This document shows positions 16,722 through 26,297 of a stretch of 64,000 nt of DNA, one piece after another. The translations under genes were made by a program, and so were the position numbers. Where the stretch lies: contig NZ_VWSH01000003.1 in NCBI RefSeq assembly GCF_008629695.1, positions 495,688 through 559,687 on the forward strand, in the 5' to 3' direction. The notes under the pieces are model-generated. The model saw nothing but the letters and a program-made list of their open reading frames with translations. It searched no databases and was not told the DNA's origin. This DNA is from Taibaiella lutea. GTDB lineage: Bacteria; Bacteroidota; Bacteroidia; Chitinophagales; Chitinophagaceae. Positions within the stretch are counted from its first letter, which is position 1, and every line of letters starts with the position of its first letter.

Positions 16722-17462
16722 TCAGATGCGCTGGAAAAGATTCAGGAAATCCTGTTTTTTGTTCCTGCTTACTGCAATGCTTTTACCATCTTTCATGATT
16801 ATTTCTCCACCTTCCCCGCGTATATATTGTTTAATGAATTTCAGATTGACCATGTAAGATTTGTGAGGGCGGAAAAATAAAGGATTATCGAGCAGCACGT
16901 CTTCAAATACGGCAATCGTTTTACTGACCAGATGTTTTGTACCGTCAACCATTATAATATTGGAATAACAGCCGCTGCCTTCTATATAGGTGATATCTTC
17001 CTGCTTTACGAACATAAGCCCTTCCTGTACAGACAATGCTATCGTATCCAGAATTTTGCCTTCAGAGAAACGGTATATCTGGCTTATCTGTTCCCGGGTT
17101 TGCAATAGCTGGTCCTGATGGTATTTTTCCAATACTTCTTTTATTTCTTCCAGAACAACCGGTTTTTGAAGATAATCGAGTGCATTCATCTTTAACGCTT
17201 TTACTGCGTATTGGTCGTAGGCAGTTGTAAAAACCACCTTGAATGGCAACACTTCAAATTGCTGCAATACCTCAAATCCCGAAAGATTAGGCATTTGAAC
17301 ATCAATGAAAACAATATCAGGCTTTAGAATTCTTATCTGTTCTGCAGCTTCTCTGCTATCTTGAATACAGGCTAACAGTTCCACCTCCTTTGCTTGTCGT
17401 AACAAATATTCCATTGTAACAAGACAATGCTTTTCGTCATCAATCACTACTACTTTAATCAT
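16722..17462 (-). CDS. LytTR family response regulator
   Basis: 246 aa. The receiver domain (1-120) shows the acidic pair D8-D9, the phosphoacceptor Asp54 in FIDVQMP, Thr80 and Lys100 in LQKP. The LytTR DNA-binding domain (about 140-246) has TIALSVQEGLMFVKQEDITYIEGSGCYSNI broken into its usual strands and the FFRPHKSYMVNLKFI block. Its start overlaps the end of the kinase gene by 8 bp, so the two are translationally coupled. Targets are unknown; the neighbouring GH5 gene downstream on the same strand is a candidate. Confidence 0.95.
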   Translation of the reverse strand: MIKVVVIDDEKHCLVTMEYLLRQAKEVELLACIQDSREAAEQIRILKPDIVFIDVQMPNLSGFEVLQQFEVLPFKVVFTTAYDQYAVKALKMNALDYLQKPVVLEEIKEVLEKYHQDQLLQTREQISQIYRFSEGKILDTIALSVQEGLMFVKQEDITYIEGSGCYSNIIMVDGTKHLVSKTIAVFEDVLLDNPLFFRPHKSYMVNLKFIKQYIRGEGGEIIMKDGKSIAVSRNKKQDFLNLFQRI

Positions 17463-20355
17463 CGTTATAACTTATTTGAAGTTGAACCATTGTACCAGCC
17501 GGTATATTGCTTTCATCATAAAGGTCAATAATTTTCACACAATTATCCCGGTCATTCATTTTAAGACGTTCCATAGTAATTTCCAGCCCATGTGACTTAT
17601 AGGCTTTGCTCCCGGATTTATGGGTTGCTTTACGACCAACTCCGTCATCCGTAATCGTAACGATAAGCCGGTTTGTGATTTCTTTATCCGGTTCAAAATT
17701 AATTGTAATAAAACCATGCCCGTCTTTTTGGTTGATACCATGCCAGATAGCATTTTCAAGAAAAGGTTGCAATATCAGCGGCGGTATGAATATTGATGCT
17801 GCATCAATGCTGTTGTCAATATTTATACGGTAATCGAATTTATGCTCCATGCGAACGGCTTCTAAATTGAGATAAAGAACGGTTGCATCCAATTCTTCCT
17901 GCAAGCTGATGAATTCCTTACGCGAATTGTCCAGTATCTTTCTCATAAGCCGCGAGAAAGAAGTAAGATAACCGGAGGCCTCTTCCTTTTTATTTTGAAT
18001 AATAAAGCTATTAATCGAATTCAGAGAATTGAACATAAAATGAGGATTCATTTGCGAACGCAACATCCGGTTTTCATTCTCCTTAATTTTTCGCCGGAGA
18101 TTTCCTTTTAAGGTTTCCTGTCTGACAAGGTAACGGTTAATGATCCATGCCAATAAGACTGCAAGCAACATCAGCAAAACATAAAACCATGTAGTTTTAT
18201 AAAACGGCGGTATTATATTGAGCTGAAAAGTCAATGTCTTCGATTGCCAGTTACCTAAATTATCTCCTGCTTCAATGGTAACATTATAGTGCCCGGCTGC
18301 AGGTTTTATAATCTGAAGACGTGGTTCTGAGCCCAGGTAACTCCAGGGCTCATTGTCAAACCGATAACGATAAATTACTTTTTCCTTATTAGTGAAATTG
18401 AGCGCTGAAAAATAAAGTTCTATTTGTGTTATATCTTTTTCTTTTTGACTTAGCTCAGTCGTCAAGGGACTAATAAAATTACCATTGCATTTAACTGCTG
18501 TAAGTTGCAATTGACTTATAAGCGAGGTCTTCAGTACTTTAAGCAAATCTACTTGCTGCACACTTTTTTCGGTAGCTATATAAAGCAAATTGTCTTTCCC
18601 TAAACAAAATCCACCCGTAATATTATTGGATGCAAGTCCGTCAATCTCTGAAATACGAACGGCAGTTCTGGTATTATTATTGAACTGATACAAACCTTCG
18701 GCGCAACCAAACCAAATGTTACCTCTCTGATCTTCTGCAATACCTTGTATATTGTCGTTGGCAATATTATAGGTGCGTGTATTCAGGCTTTGTAATATAT
18801 GTCCGTCGCTAAAAACCCGGTTCCAGCCTCCATGTGCTGAAAAAAGCAAGGATCCGTTTTCTGCAACTGCTATGCGATTGTAATAATCACCAACAAATAA
18901 AGTATCGTTACTTTTTATCTTGCTTATTGATTCAAATCGTTGATTCGATTCATTAAAAAAGGCAATTCCATAATCTTTTGGCGCCCAGGTTGCCAGCCAT
19001 ACTTTACCATGGGCATAACAAATATCATTTACAAAATTATTCTGAAAGAAGCTGCTGTCCTGAATTACATAATTCTTTATTTCTTTAAAAGAAACAAAGT
19101 CATACACTTTTAAACTACCTTTTACCGGAACAACCCATATTTTGTTTTCAGCTTCAATCGCTTTTTTCAATGGAAAATCTGCTGTAATAATTTTCCTCGG
19201 CTTATCCTGCGGACTTAAGCGATAAATACTGTTGGCTGCTGCAATGTATATATTCGTGTCTTTTATGGAAAGTCCATTTATCTGTTTGCCAAAATCATAT
19301 TTTTTCCATGCTCCCTGCCTTGTTTTTTGCAACAATGAACCCTGAACATCTGCCATCCATAAATTACCGGATTTGTCAAACAATATATCAGTTACAGAAG
19401 CATTGCCATTTTCGGGCAGTACAAGCGATTGAACAGCAATATTGTTTTTTTGCAGTTTGATTAAACCATTCTGCGTTGATAGCCAAACAATATTTATCAG
19501 GGAATCATAGTAAACATGGTTTATCTTATTGGTCGATTCAAATAATTTCCTTGTTTTTCCTTCCCGGAGATCGTAAACAAATAATGCCTTATTGCTATAG
19601 TACATCAATTCGTTATTAACCTGATATTCTTTTACAAAAAAACACGAATCATCCATTTTCAGGAAAGGCTTTATGGTATTCGTTTCAGGAAAATATTCGC
19701 AAAGGCTGCTATTCCTGTTAAAACAGAAAATACGTGATTGCTTTTGCAGACATGAAGCAACCGATTCTTTATTCATGGGGATTAAACGGTCTTCCTTGCT
19801 AACCCAATAAAAAGTGCCGGTCGAAGTAGTTATAATCAACCCGTTTTTATAGGGAATATAATCTGCAGCAAGGTTGAGCGATTGATTATCAGGAGCAAGA
19901 AGAAAGCTGCGCCATTTACCGGTGGCAGCAGAAAGATACTTTACCTGATGAAAATCTGTAGCCCAGATATTGCCATACCTGTCTTTATAGATATTCTGAA
20001 AATGGTCGTTATCAGGATTATTGTCTTCAAAACGTACCGCCTGAATAATCTTTTTGGGTGAATAGATATTATCTTTTTCACACAATCCAACGCCCGCCTC
20101 TTCAAAATAAATATGCCTGCCATCTGAAAAGATACTGCTAACGGCATTCTTAACATCATTAGCAGCTACAAACAAATATCCATCGTATAAGCACAGTCCT
20201 CTTTGTGTTGCCACGTACAAAAACCCATCTTTTCTTAAGGTAGCCGATACCACATCCGAAGGCAAGCCGGATGCAAACCGTATGGAATCAGCATGATATA
20301 CGTTTTGTGCGCAACAAAAGAATGGCAAAACCAATAATAAGACTAAACGCAACAT
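17455..20355 (-). CDS. beta-propeller sensor histidine kinase, LytS-like
   Basis: 966 aa. The signal peptide ends CCAQ. A large periplasmic sensor of repeated two-component propeller blades spans residues about 25-610 (GLPSDVVSATLRKDGFLYVATQRGL, GNIWFGCAEGLYQF, NNITGGFC). A Y_Y_Y-type domain lies at about 640-715, with YRYRFDNEPW, and one transmembrane helix at about 720-743. The cytoplasmic kinase has the phosphoacceptor His772 in NPHFMFNSLNSIN, the N-box LENAIWHGI near 865-873 and the G-box DDGVG near 903. This is the PF06580 kinase class that partners LytTR regulators. In Bacteroidota, kinases with such propellers often sense polysaccharide fragments, but hybrid SusCD regulators differ in layout. 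No SusCD genes adjoin, so the ligand is unknown. Confidence 0.93.
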   Translation of the reverse strand: MLRLVLLLVLPFFCCAQNVYHADSIRFASGLPSDVVSATLRKDGFLYVATQRGLCLYDGYLFVAANDVKNAVSSIFSDGRHIYFEEAGVGLCEKDNIYSPKKIIQAVRFEDNNPDNDHFQNIYKDRYGNIWATDFHQVKYLSAATGKWRSFLLAPDNQSLNLAADYIPYKNGLIITTSTGTFYWVSKEDRLIPMNKESVASCLQKQSRIFCFNRNSSLCEYFPETNTIKPFLKMDDSCFFVKEYQVNNELMYYSNKALFVYDLREGKTRKLFESTNKINHVYYDSLINIVWLSTQNGLIKLQKNNIAVQSLVLPENGNASVTDILFDKSGNLWMADVQGSLLQKTRQGAWKKYDFGKQINGLSIKDTNIYIAAANSIYRLSPQDKPRKIITADFPLKKAIEAENKIWVVPVKGSLKVYDFVSFKEIKNYVIQDSSFFQNNFVNDICYAHGKVWLATWAPKDYGIAFFNESNQRFESISKIKSNDTLFVGDYYNRIAVAENGSLLFSAHGGWNRVFSDGHILQSLNTRTYNIANDNIQGIAEDQRGNIWFGCAEGLYQFNNNTRTAVRISEIDGLASNNITGGFCLGKDNLLYIATEKSVQQVDLLKVLKTSLISQLQLTAVKCNGNFISPLTTELSQKEKDITQIELYFSALNFTNKEKVIYRYRFDNEPWSYLGSEPRLQIIKPAAGHYNVTIEAGDNLGNWQSKTLTFQLNIIPPFYKTTWFYVLLMLLAVLLAWIINRYLVRQETLKGNLRRKIKENENRMLRSQMNPHFMFNSLNSINSFIIQNKKEEASGYLTSFSRLMRKILDNSRKEFISLQEELDATVLYLNLEAVRMEHKFDYRINIDNSIDAASIFIPPLILQPFLENAIWHGINQKDGHGFITINFEPDKEITNRLIVTITDDGVGRKATHKSGSKAYKSHGLEITMERLKMNDRDNCVKIIDLYDESNIPAGTMVQLQISYNDD

Positions 20356-20440
20356 TGCTTTTGATTTACGGCATACTTACAAAAACAGGAGGCAAACACA
20401 ACATTAACAAGGTAAGTAAAATAAGGAATATTAACAAAGC

Positions 20441-20473
20441 AGACAGGTTACCGTTAGCACGGGCAACCTGTCT
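20441..20473 (-). terminator. hairpin downstream of the Asn-rich lipoprotein gene
   Basis: AGACAGGTT (20441-20449) pairs with AACCTGTCT (20465-20473), extended by two inner C-G pairs. On the minus strand only a weak T tract (GCTTTGTT) follows, so efficiency is uncertain. Confidence 0.6.
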
Positions 20474-20490
20474 GAAGTCATTGCAATAAG

Positions 20491-21234
20491 TTATAATTCA
20501 AAAGCCGTCTGAACACCCTGCCCAAGATCGGATATATTTGATTGAGTCACCATCTTAATACTGCTGTTTCCCTGCCATCTTGGAACAGCAACGCCTATAG
20601 TGCTTTCATCACTGCTTTTCCATCCTATGTTATTTGACAGCATATAATAAGGCAGGCTGTTACTAAGGCCTAATGCGGGTGAATCGTGGCGCCATACATT
20701 TCCGTTTTCATAATCGAAATACAGATAGACGCCGTCGCCATTATTGCTATAATGGAATATATTGTCTGTTCCGTTGGTACTTGCAAAAGCAGGAGCATCG
20801 GAAGTTTTAAACATTTCCAGATTGCTGTAAACGCCTTCGGAGGAAGTATAGCTTACCATGCTGATATTACCGGAAGCATCTTTTTTTAAGGTAAAAGAAT
20901 AAGTCTGTGAACTGATAGTACAGGTAAATATATTATTGGAAATCGCAGGGCTTTCAATCCCTCTCCTAACTTGCATACCATCTCTGTAACCATTAAAATT
21001 GCCATTGTCCTGAAAGAAGTAAATCACTCTTAAATCGCCATCAGAATTAACGTACACAAAATAATAACTCAACAAGTCATTTAATACTATCGTAGTATTA
21101 TCGTTGTTTCCGTTGTTGTTATTACCATTGTTATTATTACCATTGTTGTTCGGACTAACATTGTCTTTCTTGCAGGAAGATGCTGCGGTAAGTAAACAAA
21201 GTGTAAGCAGAGAAAATGAAATAAGCTTTTTCAT
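20491..21234 (-). CDS. Asn/Gly-linker lipoprotein, unknown function
   Basis: 247 aa from the ATG at 21234, which gives a signal peptide ending in lipobox AASSC. An in-frame ATG at 21342 would add 36 residues without a signal and is rejected. Right after the lipidated Cys comes KKDNVSPNNNG and then a low-complexity NNNNG linker, about residues 28-45, typical of a flexible tether. The body (about 50-247) is beta-rich with repeated FYFDYENG-like and YFVYVNSDGDL strands, perhaps a lipocalin-like or immunoglobulin-like fold. No motif identifies a function. It has its own hairpin after the stop and is divergent from prmA. Confidence 0.7.
   Translation of the reverse strand: MKKLISFSLLTLCLLTAASSCKKDNVSPNNNGNNNNGNNNNGNNDNTTIVLNDLLSYYFVYVNSDGDLRVIYFFQDNGNFNGYRDGMQVRRGIESPAISNNIFTCTISSQTYSFTLKKDASGNISMVSYTSSEGVYSNLEMFKTSDAPAFASTNGTDNIFHYSNNGDGVYLYFDYENGNVWRHDSPALGLSNSLPYYMLSNNIGWKSSDESTIGVAVPRWQGNSSIKMVTQSNISDLGQGVQTAFEL
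21101..21150. repeat. trinucleotide-like repeat coding an Asn/Gly linker
   Basis: Mostly GTT/ATT triplets broken by ACC on the plus strand; on the coding strand these are AAC/AAT codons with spaced GGT/GGA. Such tracts can vary in copy number by slippage in steps that keep frame. Confidence 0.7.
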
Positions 21235-21433
21235 ATTTATTGTTTTTACTGTGATTAATAAATTCTGACCCAAAAGTAGGCTGAGAAATGGCGCTCGAAA
21301 GTGCCTGTAAACCAACGGAGGGTTTGAACAAACCAAATGCAATTGCCGGAGATGATGTGTAAAAAGCTATTTACTATTTTTATTGTCAAAGCCCAATCAG
21401 GAACAGCTCAATTCGGGAGAAATAATATTCCCC

Positions 21434-21442
21434 TACATTTGC
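21434..21442 (+). promoter_or_regulatory. -7 box abutting the prmA start
   Basis: TACATTTGC at 21434-21442 is followed by GCC and the ATG at 21446. Transcription starting about 5-8 nt past the box would begin at or near the ATG, predicting a leaderless mRNA. Confidence 0.65.
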
Positions 21443-21445
21443 GCC

Positions 21446-22264
21446 ATGAATTACACTCAATTAAGCTTCAGCGTGGCTGAACAAGACGCGAAAGACACTT
21501 TAATGGCCATGCTTTCCAATCTTGAATTTGAGGGCTTTGAGGAGACTGCAGAAGGGCTTAACGTGTATATTGAAACACCTTCCCTGGATTTGGATGCAAT
21601 AAATGAAATTTCAACACAGCTAAACATACCCTATACTACGGAACAAATTGCAAAACGCAACTGGAATGAAGAATGGGAAAAGAATTTTGAGCCTGTTATC
21701 ATCAATGGCTTTTGCAGTATAAGAGCTGATTTTCATCCGAAGCCTGATAATGTGGAATACGACATCGTCATCACACCTAAAATGTCTTTCGGAACAGGGC
21801 ATCATGCCACAACAGCTTCCATGATGACTCTCATGAAAGGTCTGGATTTTAAGGGGAAAAATGTCTTTGATTTCGGAACAGGAACGGGCATATTAGCTAT
21901 TCTTGCAGAACAATTGGGTGCAGCATCCGTATTGGGAATTGACAATGACGAATGGTCGATTGAAAATGCTGTTGAAAATTGTGGCAGAAACAAGGCCACT
22001 AAAGTTGATATTCAAATATCGCCGATAGAAAGCATAGAAAAAGCACAACAATTCGATATCATTCTTGCAAATATCAACCGCCATATTTTGTTGGAATACA
22101 TGAACAATATGTTTGCTTTACTAAAAACCGGAGGCACTTTGTTGTTAAGCGGTATTCTGCAGGAAGATATAGCTATTATAACAACATCAGCCGCCAACGC
22201 AGGTTTCAGCTATCAAAAAGAAATGATTGAAAATAATTGGGTGTGTATGCAGTTTGGAAAATAG
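21446..22264 (+). CDS. prmA: ribosomal protein L11 methyltransferase
   Basis: 272 aa from the ATG at 21446; the upstream in-frame ATG at 21383 precedes the promoter box and is rejected. Landmarks are the RNWNEEWEKNFEPV block, the substrate-side PKMSFGTGHHATT loop, SAM motif I VFDFGTGTGILAI and motif IV ILANINRHILLEY. All are diagnostic of PrmA rather than of generic methyltransferases. It trimethylates ribosomal protein L11 with S-adenosylmethionine in the cytoplasm. It is convergent with rnc, 32 bp apart, and divergent from the Asn-rich lipoprotein gene. Confidence 0.95.
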   Translation: MNYTQLSFSVAEQDAKDTLMAMLSNLEFEGFEETAEGLNVYIETPSLDLDAINEISTQLNIPYTTEQIAKRNWNEEWEKNFEPVIINGFCSIRADFHPKPDNVEYDIVITPKMSFGTGHHATTASMMTLMKGLDFKGKNVFDFGTGTGILAILAEQLGAASVLGIDNDEWSIENAVENCGRNKATKVDIQISPIESIEKAQQFDIILANINRHILLEYMNNMFALLKTGGTLLLSGILQEDIAIITTSAANAGFSYQKEMIENNWVCMQFGK

Positions 22265-22296
22265 AGACTGATAATTAGCTCTGCTAAGCAATTTTA

Positions 22297-23022
22297 TTAT
22301 TCCAGACCTTCGCTCTCGATTTTTTCCAAAGCCTTCTGTGCAGCCATTTGACCGGCTTCTTTCTTTGTATAACCTGTTGCAGTAATAAAGCTTTCACCGT
22401 CAACTTCTATGGCAACCTGAAATACTTTACGGCCAGCCTGAATGCTTTCATCCAGAGTTACAAATTCCATTTGCTTCCCTTTACGTTGTGCCCAGGTATA
22501 AAGTCTGTTTTTGAAATTCTTTTCAGTGATTTCCAGTTCATCGATATCAATATGGTTTCCGATGAGTTGTTTAAGTAGAAATTTACGCGTTTTTTCAAAT
22601 CCTGCATCGAGGTAAATCGCTCCTACCAAGGCTTCCAACGCATTTCCAAAAATATGGCTGCGCCTTAGCATCTTGTCGTTTTTGTTGAAACGTACAATTT
22701 TCTGAAGGCCCATCCGCAATGCAATTTCATTCAAAGACATCCTGCTGACTATCTTTGAACGCATTTCGGTAAGGAAGCCTTCATCTTTGGAAGGATATTT
22801 CTTGAAGAGGTATTCCCCGACAATAGAACCGATAAAGGCATCGCCCAAAAATTCCAGCCGCTCGTTATTGCTGCTGGTATTATCGGTTTGAGATCGATGT
22901 GTTATGGCAGAAATATAATATGGCAGGTATCCGGGTTTGTATCCCAAAATATTCTTCAGGGCTTTCTGAAGTTCCTTGTCTTCTTTCGAATAACTGCTAA
23001 AAATATTCCTTGAAATACTCAA
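22297..23022 (-). CDS. rnc: ribonuclease III
   Basis: 241 aa. The RNase III signature NERLEFLGDA lies at residues 53-62, with acidic metal ligands Glu57 and Asp61, and the second acidic site is in GNALEALVGAIYLD near 127-140. A double-stranded RNA-binding domain occupies about 165-237 (TAT-GYTKKEAGQMAAQKALEKI). It cleaves double-stranded RNA in rRNA processing and mRNA turnover. It starts 6 bp after the fabF stop and is the last gene of acpP-fabF-rnc, an order common in Bacteroidota. Confidence 0.96.
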   Translation of the reverse strand: MSISRNIFSSYSKEDKELQKALKNILGYKPGYLPYYISAITHRSQTDNTSSNNERLEFLGDAFIGSIVGEYLFKKYPSKDEGFLTEMRSKIVSRMSLNEIALRMGLQKIVRFNKNDKMLRRSHIFGNALEALVGAIYLDAGFEKTRKFLLKQLIGNHIDIDELEITEKNFKNRLYTWAQRKGKQMEFVTLDESIQAGRKVFQVAIEVDGESFITATGYTKKEAGQMAAQKALEKIESEGLE

Positions 23023-23028
23023 TCTGTT

Positions 23029-24288
23029 CTATGCTTCGTACTTTTTGAAGATAACGGTGGCATTATGTCCGCCAAAACCAAACGTATTACTTACTGCTGC
23101 ATTCACCGTTCTGTGCTGAGCCTTATTCAGGGTCAGGTTTAAACGGGAATCAAAAGCAGGATCAATAGTAGTATGATTAATGGTCGGCGGTATAATATCA
23201 TTTTTTACTGCCAGAATAGTAGCAACCGCTTCAATGGCGCCGGCCGCACCTAAAAGGTGGCCAGTCATTGATTTGGTAGAGCTGATATTCAAATTGAAAG
23301 CATGATCGCCAAAAACTTTTTGGATGGCTGTAATTTCTGCAATGTCGCCTAAGGGTGTAGATGTACCATGTACATTGATATAATCAATGTCTTCAGGTTT
23401 CATCTCTGCATCTTCCAATGCGGCATTCATTACATTAATCACACCTAATCCTTCGGGATGTGGAGCTGTGAGATGATAAGCATCGGCACTCATGCCTCCG
23501 CCAACTATTTCGCAGATAATATTGGCACCTCTTGCTTTTGCATGCTCCAGTTCTTCAAGAACAATGGCTCCCGCACCTTCGCCCAACACAAATCCGTCTC
23601 TGTTTAAATCGAACGGACGGCTGGCTGTTTTCGGATCATCGTTTCTTTCTGAAAGGGCTTTCATAGCGTTGAAACCGCCAATACCTGCTTCTGTAACTAC
23701 GGCTTCTGAACCGCCGGTAATCATTACATCTGCCTTACCTAAACGAATATAGGTAAATGCATCAATCATACCATTGGTAGAAGAAGCGCAAGCGCTTACC
23801 GTAGCAAAATTAGGACCACGGAAACCATATTTCATAGAAATATGACCTGCCGCAATGTCCAGAATCATTTTTGGAATAAAGAAGGGATTAAAACGAGGTG
23901 TACCATCGCCGGCATTGAAATTCTTCATTTCTTCAATGAAGGTAATCATACCGCCGATTCCGGAAGACCAGATAACACCCACACGGTCACCGTTGATGGA
24001 TGGATCATCTAATTTTGCGTGAGCTACGGCTTCGTTAGCCGCTGCCATAGCTATTTGCGAGAAACGATCCAGTCTCTTGGCTTCTTTACGATCCATGTGA
24101 TCTTCCACCTTGAAATCTTTCACCTCGCAGGCAAACCTTGTCTTAAACTTTGCAGCATCAAATTGTTTAATGAAATCGGCGCCCGATACACCATTAATAA
24201 GTCCATTCCAATATTCATCGGCTGTATTACCAATGGGGGTTAGGGCGCCGAGACCCGTTACAACTACTCGTCTTAACGTTACGTTCAT
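23029..24288 (-). CDS. fabF: beta-ketoacyl-ACP synthase II
   Basis: 419 aa. The catalytic triad is intact: Cys167 in VSACASS, His308 in NVHGTST and His344 in GHLLGAAG. The GFGGHNATVIF C-terminal block is present. It performs the condensing step of fatty-acid elongation with malonyl-ACP in the cytoplasm. It is 39 bp downstream of acpP and 6 bp before rnc, forming one operon. Confidence 0.97.
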   Translation of the reverse strand: MNVTLRRVVVTGLGALTPIGNTADEYWNGLINGVSGADFIKQFDAAKFKTRFACEVKDFKVEDHMDRKEAKRLDRFSQIAMAAANEAVAHAKLDDPSINGDRVGVIWSSGIGGMITFIEEMKNFNAGDGTPRFNPFFIPKMILDIAAGHISMKYGFRGPNFATVSACASSTNGMIDAFTYIRLGKADVMITGGSEAVVTEAGIGGFNAMKALSERNDDPKTASRPFDLNRDGFVLGEGAGAIVLEELEHAKARGANIICEIVGGGMSADAYHLTAPHPEGLGVINVMNAALEDAEMKPEDIDYINVHGTSTPLGDIAEITAIQKVFGDHAFNLNISSTKSMTGHLLGAAGAIEAVATILAVKNDIIPPTINHTTIDPAFDSRLNLTLNKAQHRTVNAAVSNTFGFGGHNATVIFKKYEA

Positions 24289-24327
24289 CTAAACTAATTA
24301 GGTTACTGTTTCTTCTTTAATGTAAAT

Positions 24328-24564
24328 TTACTTCACGTGCTCTTCCAAATATGAAATAGCCTGACCTACGCTACCGATGTTTTCAGCTTGATCATCCGGA
24401 ATAGAAATGTTGAATTCTTTTTCGAATTCCATCATCAATTCTACTGTATCCAATGAATCAGCACCAAGATCGTTGGTAAAACTAGCTTCAGGAGTTACTT
24501 CTGATTCGTCAACGCCTAATTTGTCAACGATGATTTTCTTTACGCGATTAGCAATTTCAGACAT
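24328..24564 (-). CDS. acpP: acyl carrier protein
   Basis: 78 aa, acidic, with the 4'-phosphopantetheine attachment Ser37 in [12 protein letters not shown] and the helix II/III pattern of type II ACPs. It carries acyl chains in fatty-acid synthesis and supplies FabF, encoded next. It is the first gene of the acpP-fabF-rnc operon. Confidence 0.98.
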   Translation of the reverse strand: MSEIANRVKKIIVDKLGVDESEVTPEASFTNDLGADSLDTVELMMEFEKEFNISIPDDQAENIGSVGQAISYLEEHVK

Positions 24565-24589
24565 AATGTTTGCAATTTAAGTTAATGGT

Positions 24590-24598
24590 GCAAAAATA
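24590..24598 (-). promoter_or_regulatory. -7 box of the acpP operon
   Basis: Minus-strand TATTTTTGC (24598 to 24590) matches TAnnTTTG, 25 bp before the acpP ATG. Confidence 0.6.
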
Positions 24599-24747
24599 TA
24601 CTTTTTAGTAAAACAAAGAAATGTTTTTTGAAGCAAATAAATAAATAAAAATACCTAAGTGTACTGTGTTTCATCAAAAACAGACTTTATTAATTGAAAA
24701 GCCCGCAATATGGTATCCTTTACTTATAAACTAACTTCTTTTTATTT

Positions 24748-24777
24748 AAAATCCGATGAATTTTTCATCCGGATTTT
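24748..24777 (-). terminator. terminator of fumC
   Basis: AAAATCCGATGAA (24748-24760) pairs with TTCATCCGGATTTT (24764-24777) with one bulged base. On the minus strand a T-rich tail follows. Confidence 0.8.
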
Positions 24778-24804
24778 ATTACTATTTAATGGCATGATTA
24801 AAGA

Positions 24805-26199
24805 TTACATCCCTACCATATCTTTTGGAATGACCCAGGCATCAAATTCTTCAGCCGTTAAGTAACCCAAATCAATAGCAGTCTGCTTCAATGTGCTGCC
24901 GTTTTTATGGGCAGTTTGTGCAATTTCTGCTGCTTTATAATAACCTATCTTAGTATTCAACGCGGTAACCAACATCAAAGAGTTGTTTACGTGTGCTTCA
25001 ATGTTCTTTTCAATCGGTTCTATACCAACTGCACATTTATCATTGAAAGATACACAACCGTCACCTATCAAACGTGCACTGTGCAGGAAGTTGTAGATCA
25101 TTACAGGTTTGAAAACGTTCAACTCAAAATGACCATTGGAACCTCCGATACTGATAGCAACATCATTTCCCATAACCTGGGCAGCAATCATAGTCAATGC
25201 TTCGCATTGCGTAGGATTTACTTTACCTGGCATGATGGAAGAACCCGGCTCGTTATCAGGAATGTGAATTTCACCGATTCCGGCACGTGGCCCTGAGCTT
25301 AGCATACGAACATCGTTTGCTATCTTCATCAGGCTTACAGCAACAGTCTTCAATGCGCCATGTGCTTCAACGATTGCATCGTGTGCAGCCAATGACTCAA
25401 ATTTATTCTCAGCAGTAACAAACGGAAGGCCGGTTAGTTCGGCAATCTTTTTTGCAACGGCAACATCATACCCTTTTGGTGTATTAATTCCGGTTCCTAC
25501 CGCAGTTCCACCCAATGCCAATTCGCTCAGATGCGCCAAAGTATTGTTGATGGCTTTCAATCCATGATCCAACTGAGATACGTATCCGCTTATCTCCTGG
25601 CCCAAAGTCAATGGCGTCGCATCCATGAAATGCGTACGGCCGATTTTCACAACGTTCATGTATTGTTTTGCTTTCGCATCCAATGTGTCGCGTAGCTTCT
25701 TGATACCGGGAATAGTCGTTTCCACCAACATTTTATATGCCGCAATATGCATTGCCGTAGGGAAAGTATCGTTGGAAGACTGAGACTTATTTACATCATC
25801 GTTCGGATGAACAAACTTTTCTTTATCTGTCAACTGACCGCCATTGATAACGTGCGCACGGTAAGCAATTACTTCATTGCAATTCATATTGCTTTGCGTA
25901 CCCGAACCTGTTTGCCATACCACTAATGGAAATTGGTCATCTAATTTATGGTCAAGAATTTCGTCGCAAGCCTTTGCTATCAATGCAGATTTCTCCGGAG
26001 CCAAAACACCTAAATCAGTATTCGTCAAAGCCGCTGCTTTTTTCAGATAAGCAAAAGCCTGTATAATTTCCTTCGGCATCTTATTGATGTCTTGGGCTAT
26101 TTTGAAATTATCAATGGAACGTTGTGTTTGTGCGCCATAATAAGCATCTACAGGAACCTGTACTTCTCCCATAGTGTCTTTTTCAATACGAAAGGACAT
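24805..26199 (-). CDS. fumC: class II fumarate hydratase
   Basis: 464 aa, the usual length. The family signature [15 protein letters not shown] (catalytic Ser loop, near residue 315-330) is intact, as are [29 protein letters not shown] and [10 protein letters not shown]. It interconverts fumarate and L-malate in the TCA cycle, without an iron-sulfur cluster. It is monocistronic, with its own -7 box 74 bp upstream and a terminator downstream. The leader between them is filled with TCTAATA-like repeats. Confidence 0.97.
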   Translation of the reverse strand: MSFRIEKDTMGEVQVPVDAYYGAQTQRSIDNFKIAQDINKMPKEIIQAFAYLKKAAALTNTDLGVLAPEKSALIAKACDEILDHKLDDQFPLVVWQTGSGTQSNMNCNEVIAYRAHVINGGQLTDKEKFVHPNDDVNKSQSSNDTFPTAMHIAAYKMLVETTIPGIKKLRDTLDAKAKQYMNVVKIGRTHFMDATPLTLGQEISGYVSQLDHGLKAINNTLAHLSELALGGTAVGTGINTPKGYDVAVAKKIAELTGLPFVTAENKFESLAAHDAIVEAHGALKTVAVSLMKIANDVRMLSSGPRAGIGEIHIPDNEPGSSIMPGKVNPTQCEALTMIAAQVMGNDVAISIGGSNGHFELNVFKPVMIYNFLHSARLIGDGCVSFNDKCAVGIEPIEKNIEAHVNNSLMLVTALNTKIGYYKAAEIAQTAHKNGSTLKQTAIDLGYLTAEEFDAWVIPKDMVGM

Positions 26200-26203
26200 A
26201 AAT

Positions 26204-26238
26204 TAGATTTGAGATGTTAGATATTAGATTTGAGATTT
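26204..26238 (-). repeat. TCTAATA-type repeats in the fumC leader
   Basis: On the minus strand the leader reads CTCAAATCTAATATCTAA, then CATCTCAAATCTAATTT, then ATG: three or four copies of an ATCTAA/TCTAAT word. The argS leader (63543-63571) carries a closely related string in the same place. Confidence 0.65.
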
Positions 26239-26272
26239 TACTTTAACCTGATAAAATCAAAAATTTGACGGC

Positions 26273-26281
26273 GCAAAGGTA
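26273..26281 (-). promoter_or_regulatory. -7 box of fumC
   Basis: Minus-strand TACCTTTGC (26281 to 26273) fits TAnnTTTG. A leader of about 65-70 nt containing the TCTAATA repeats would result. Confidence 0.6.
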
Positions 26282-26297
26282 TAGAAGATTTTATTAG

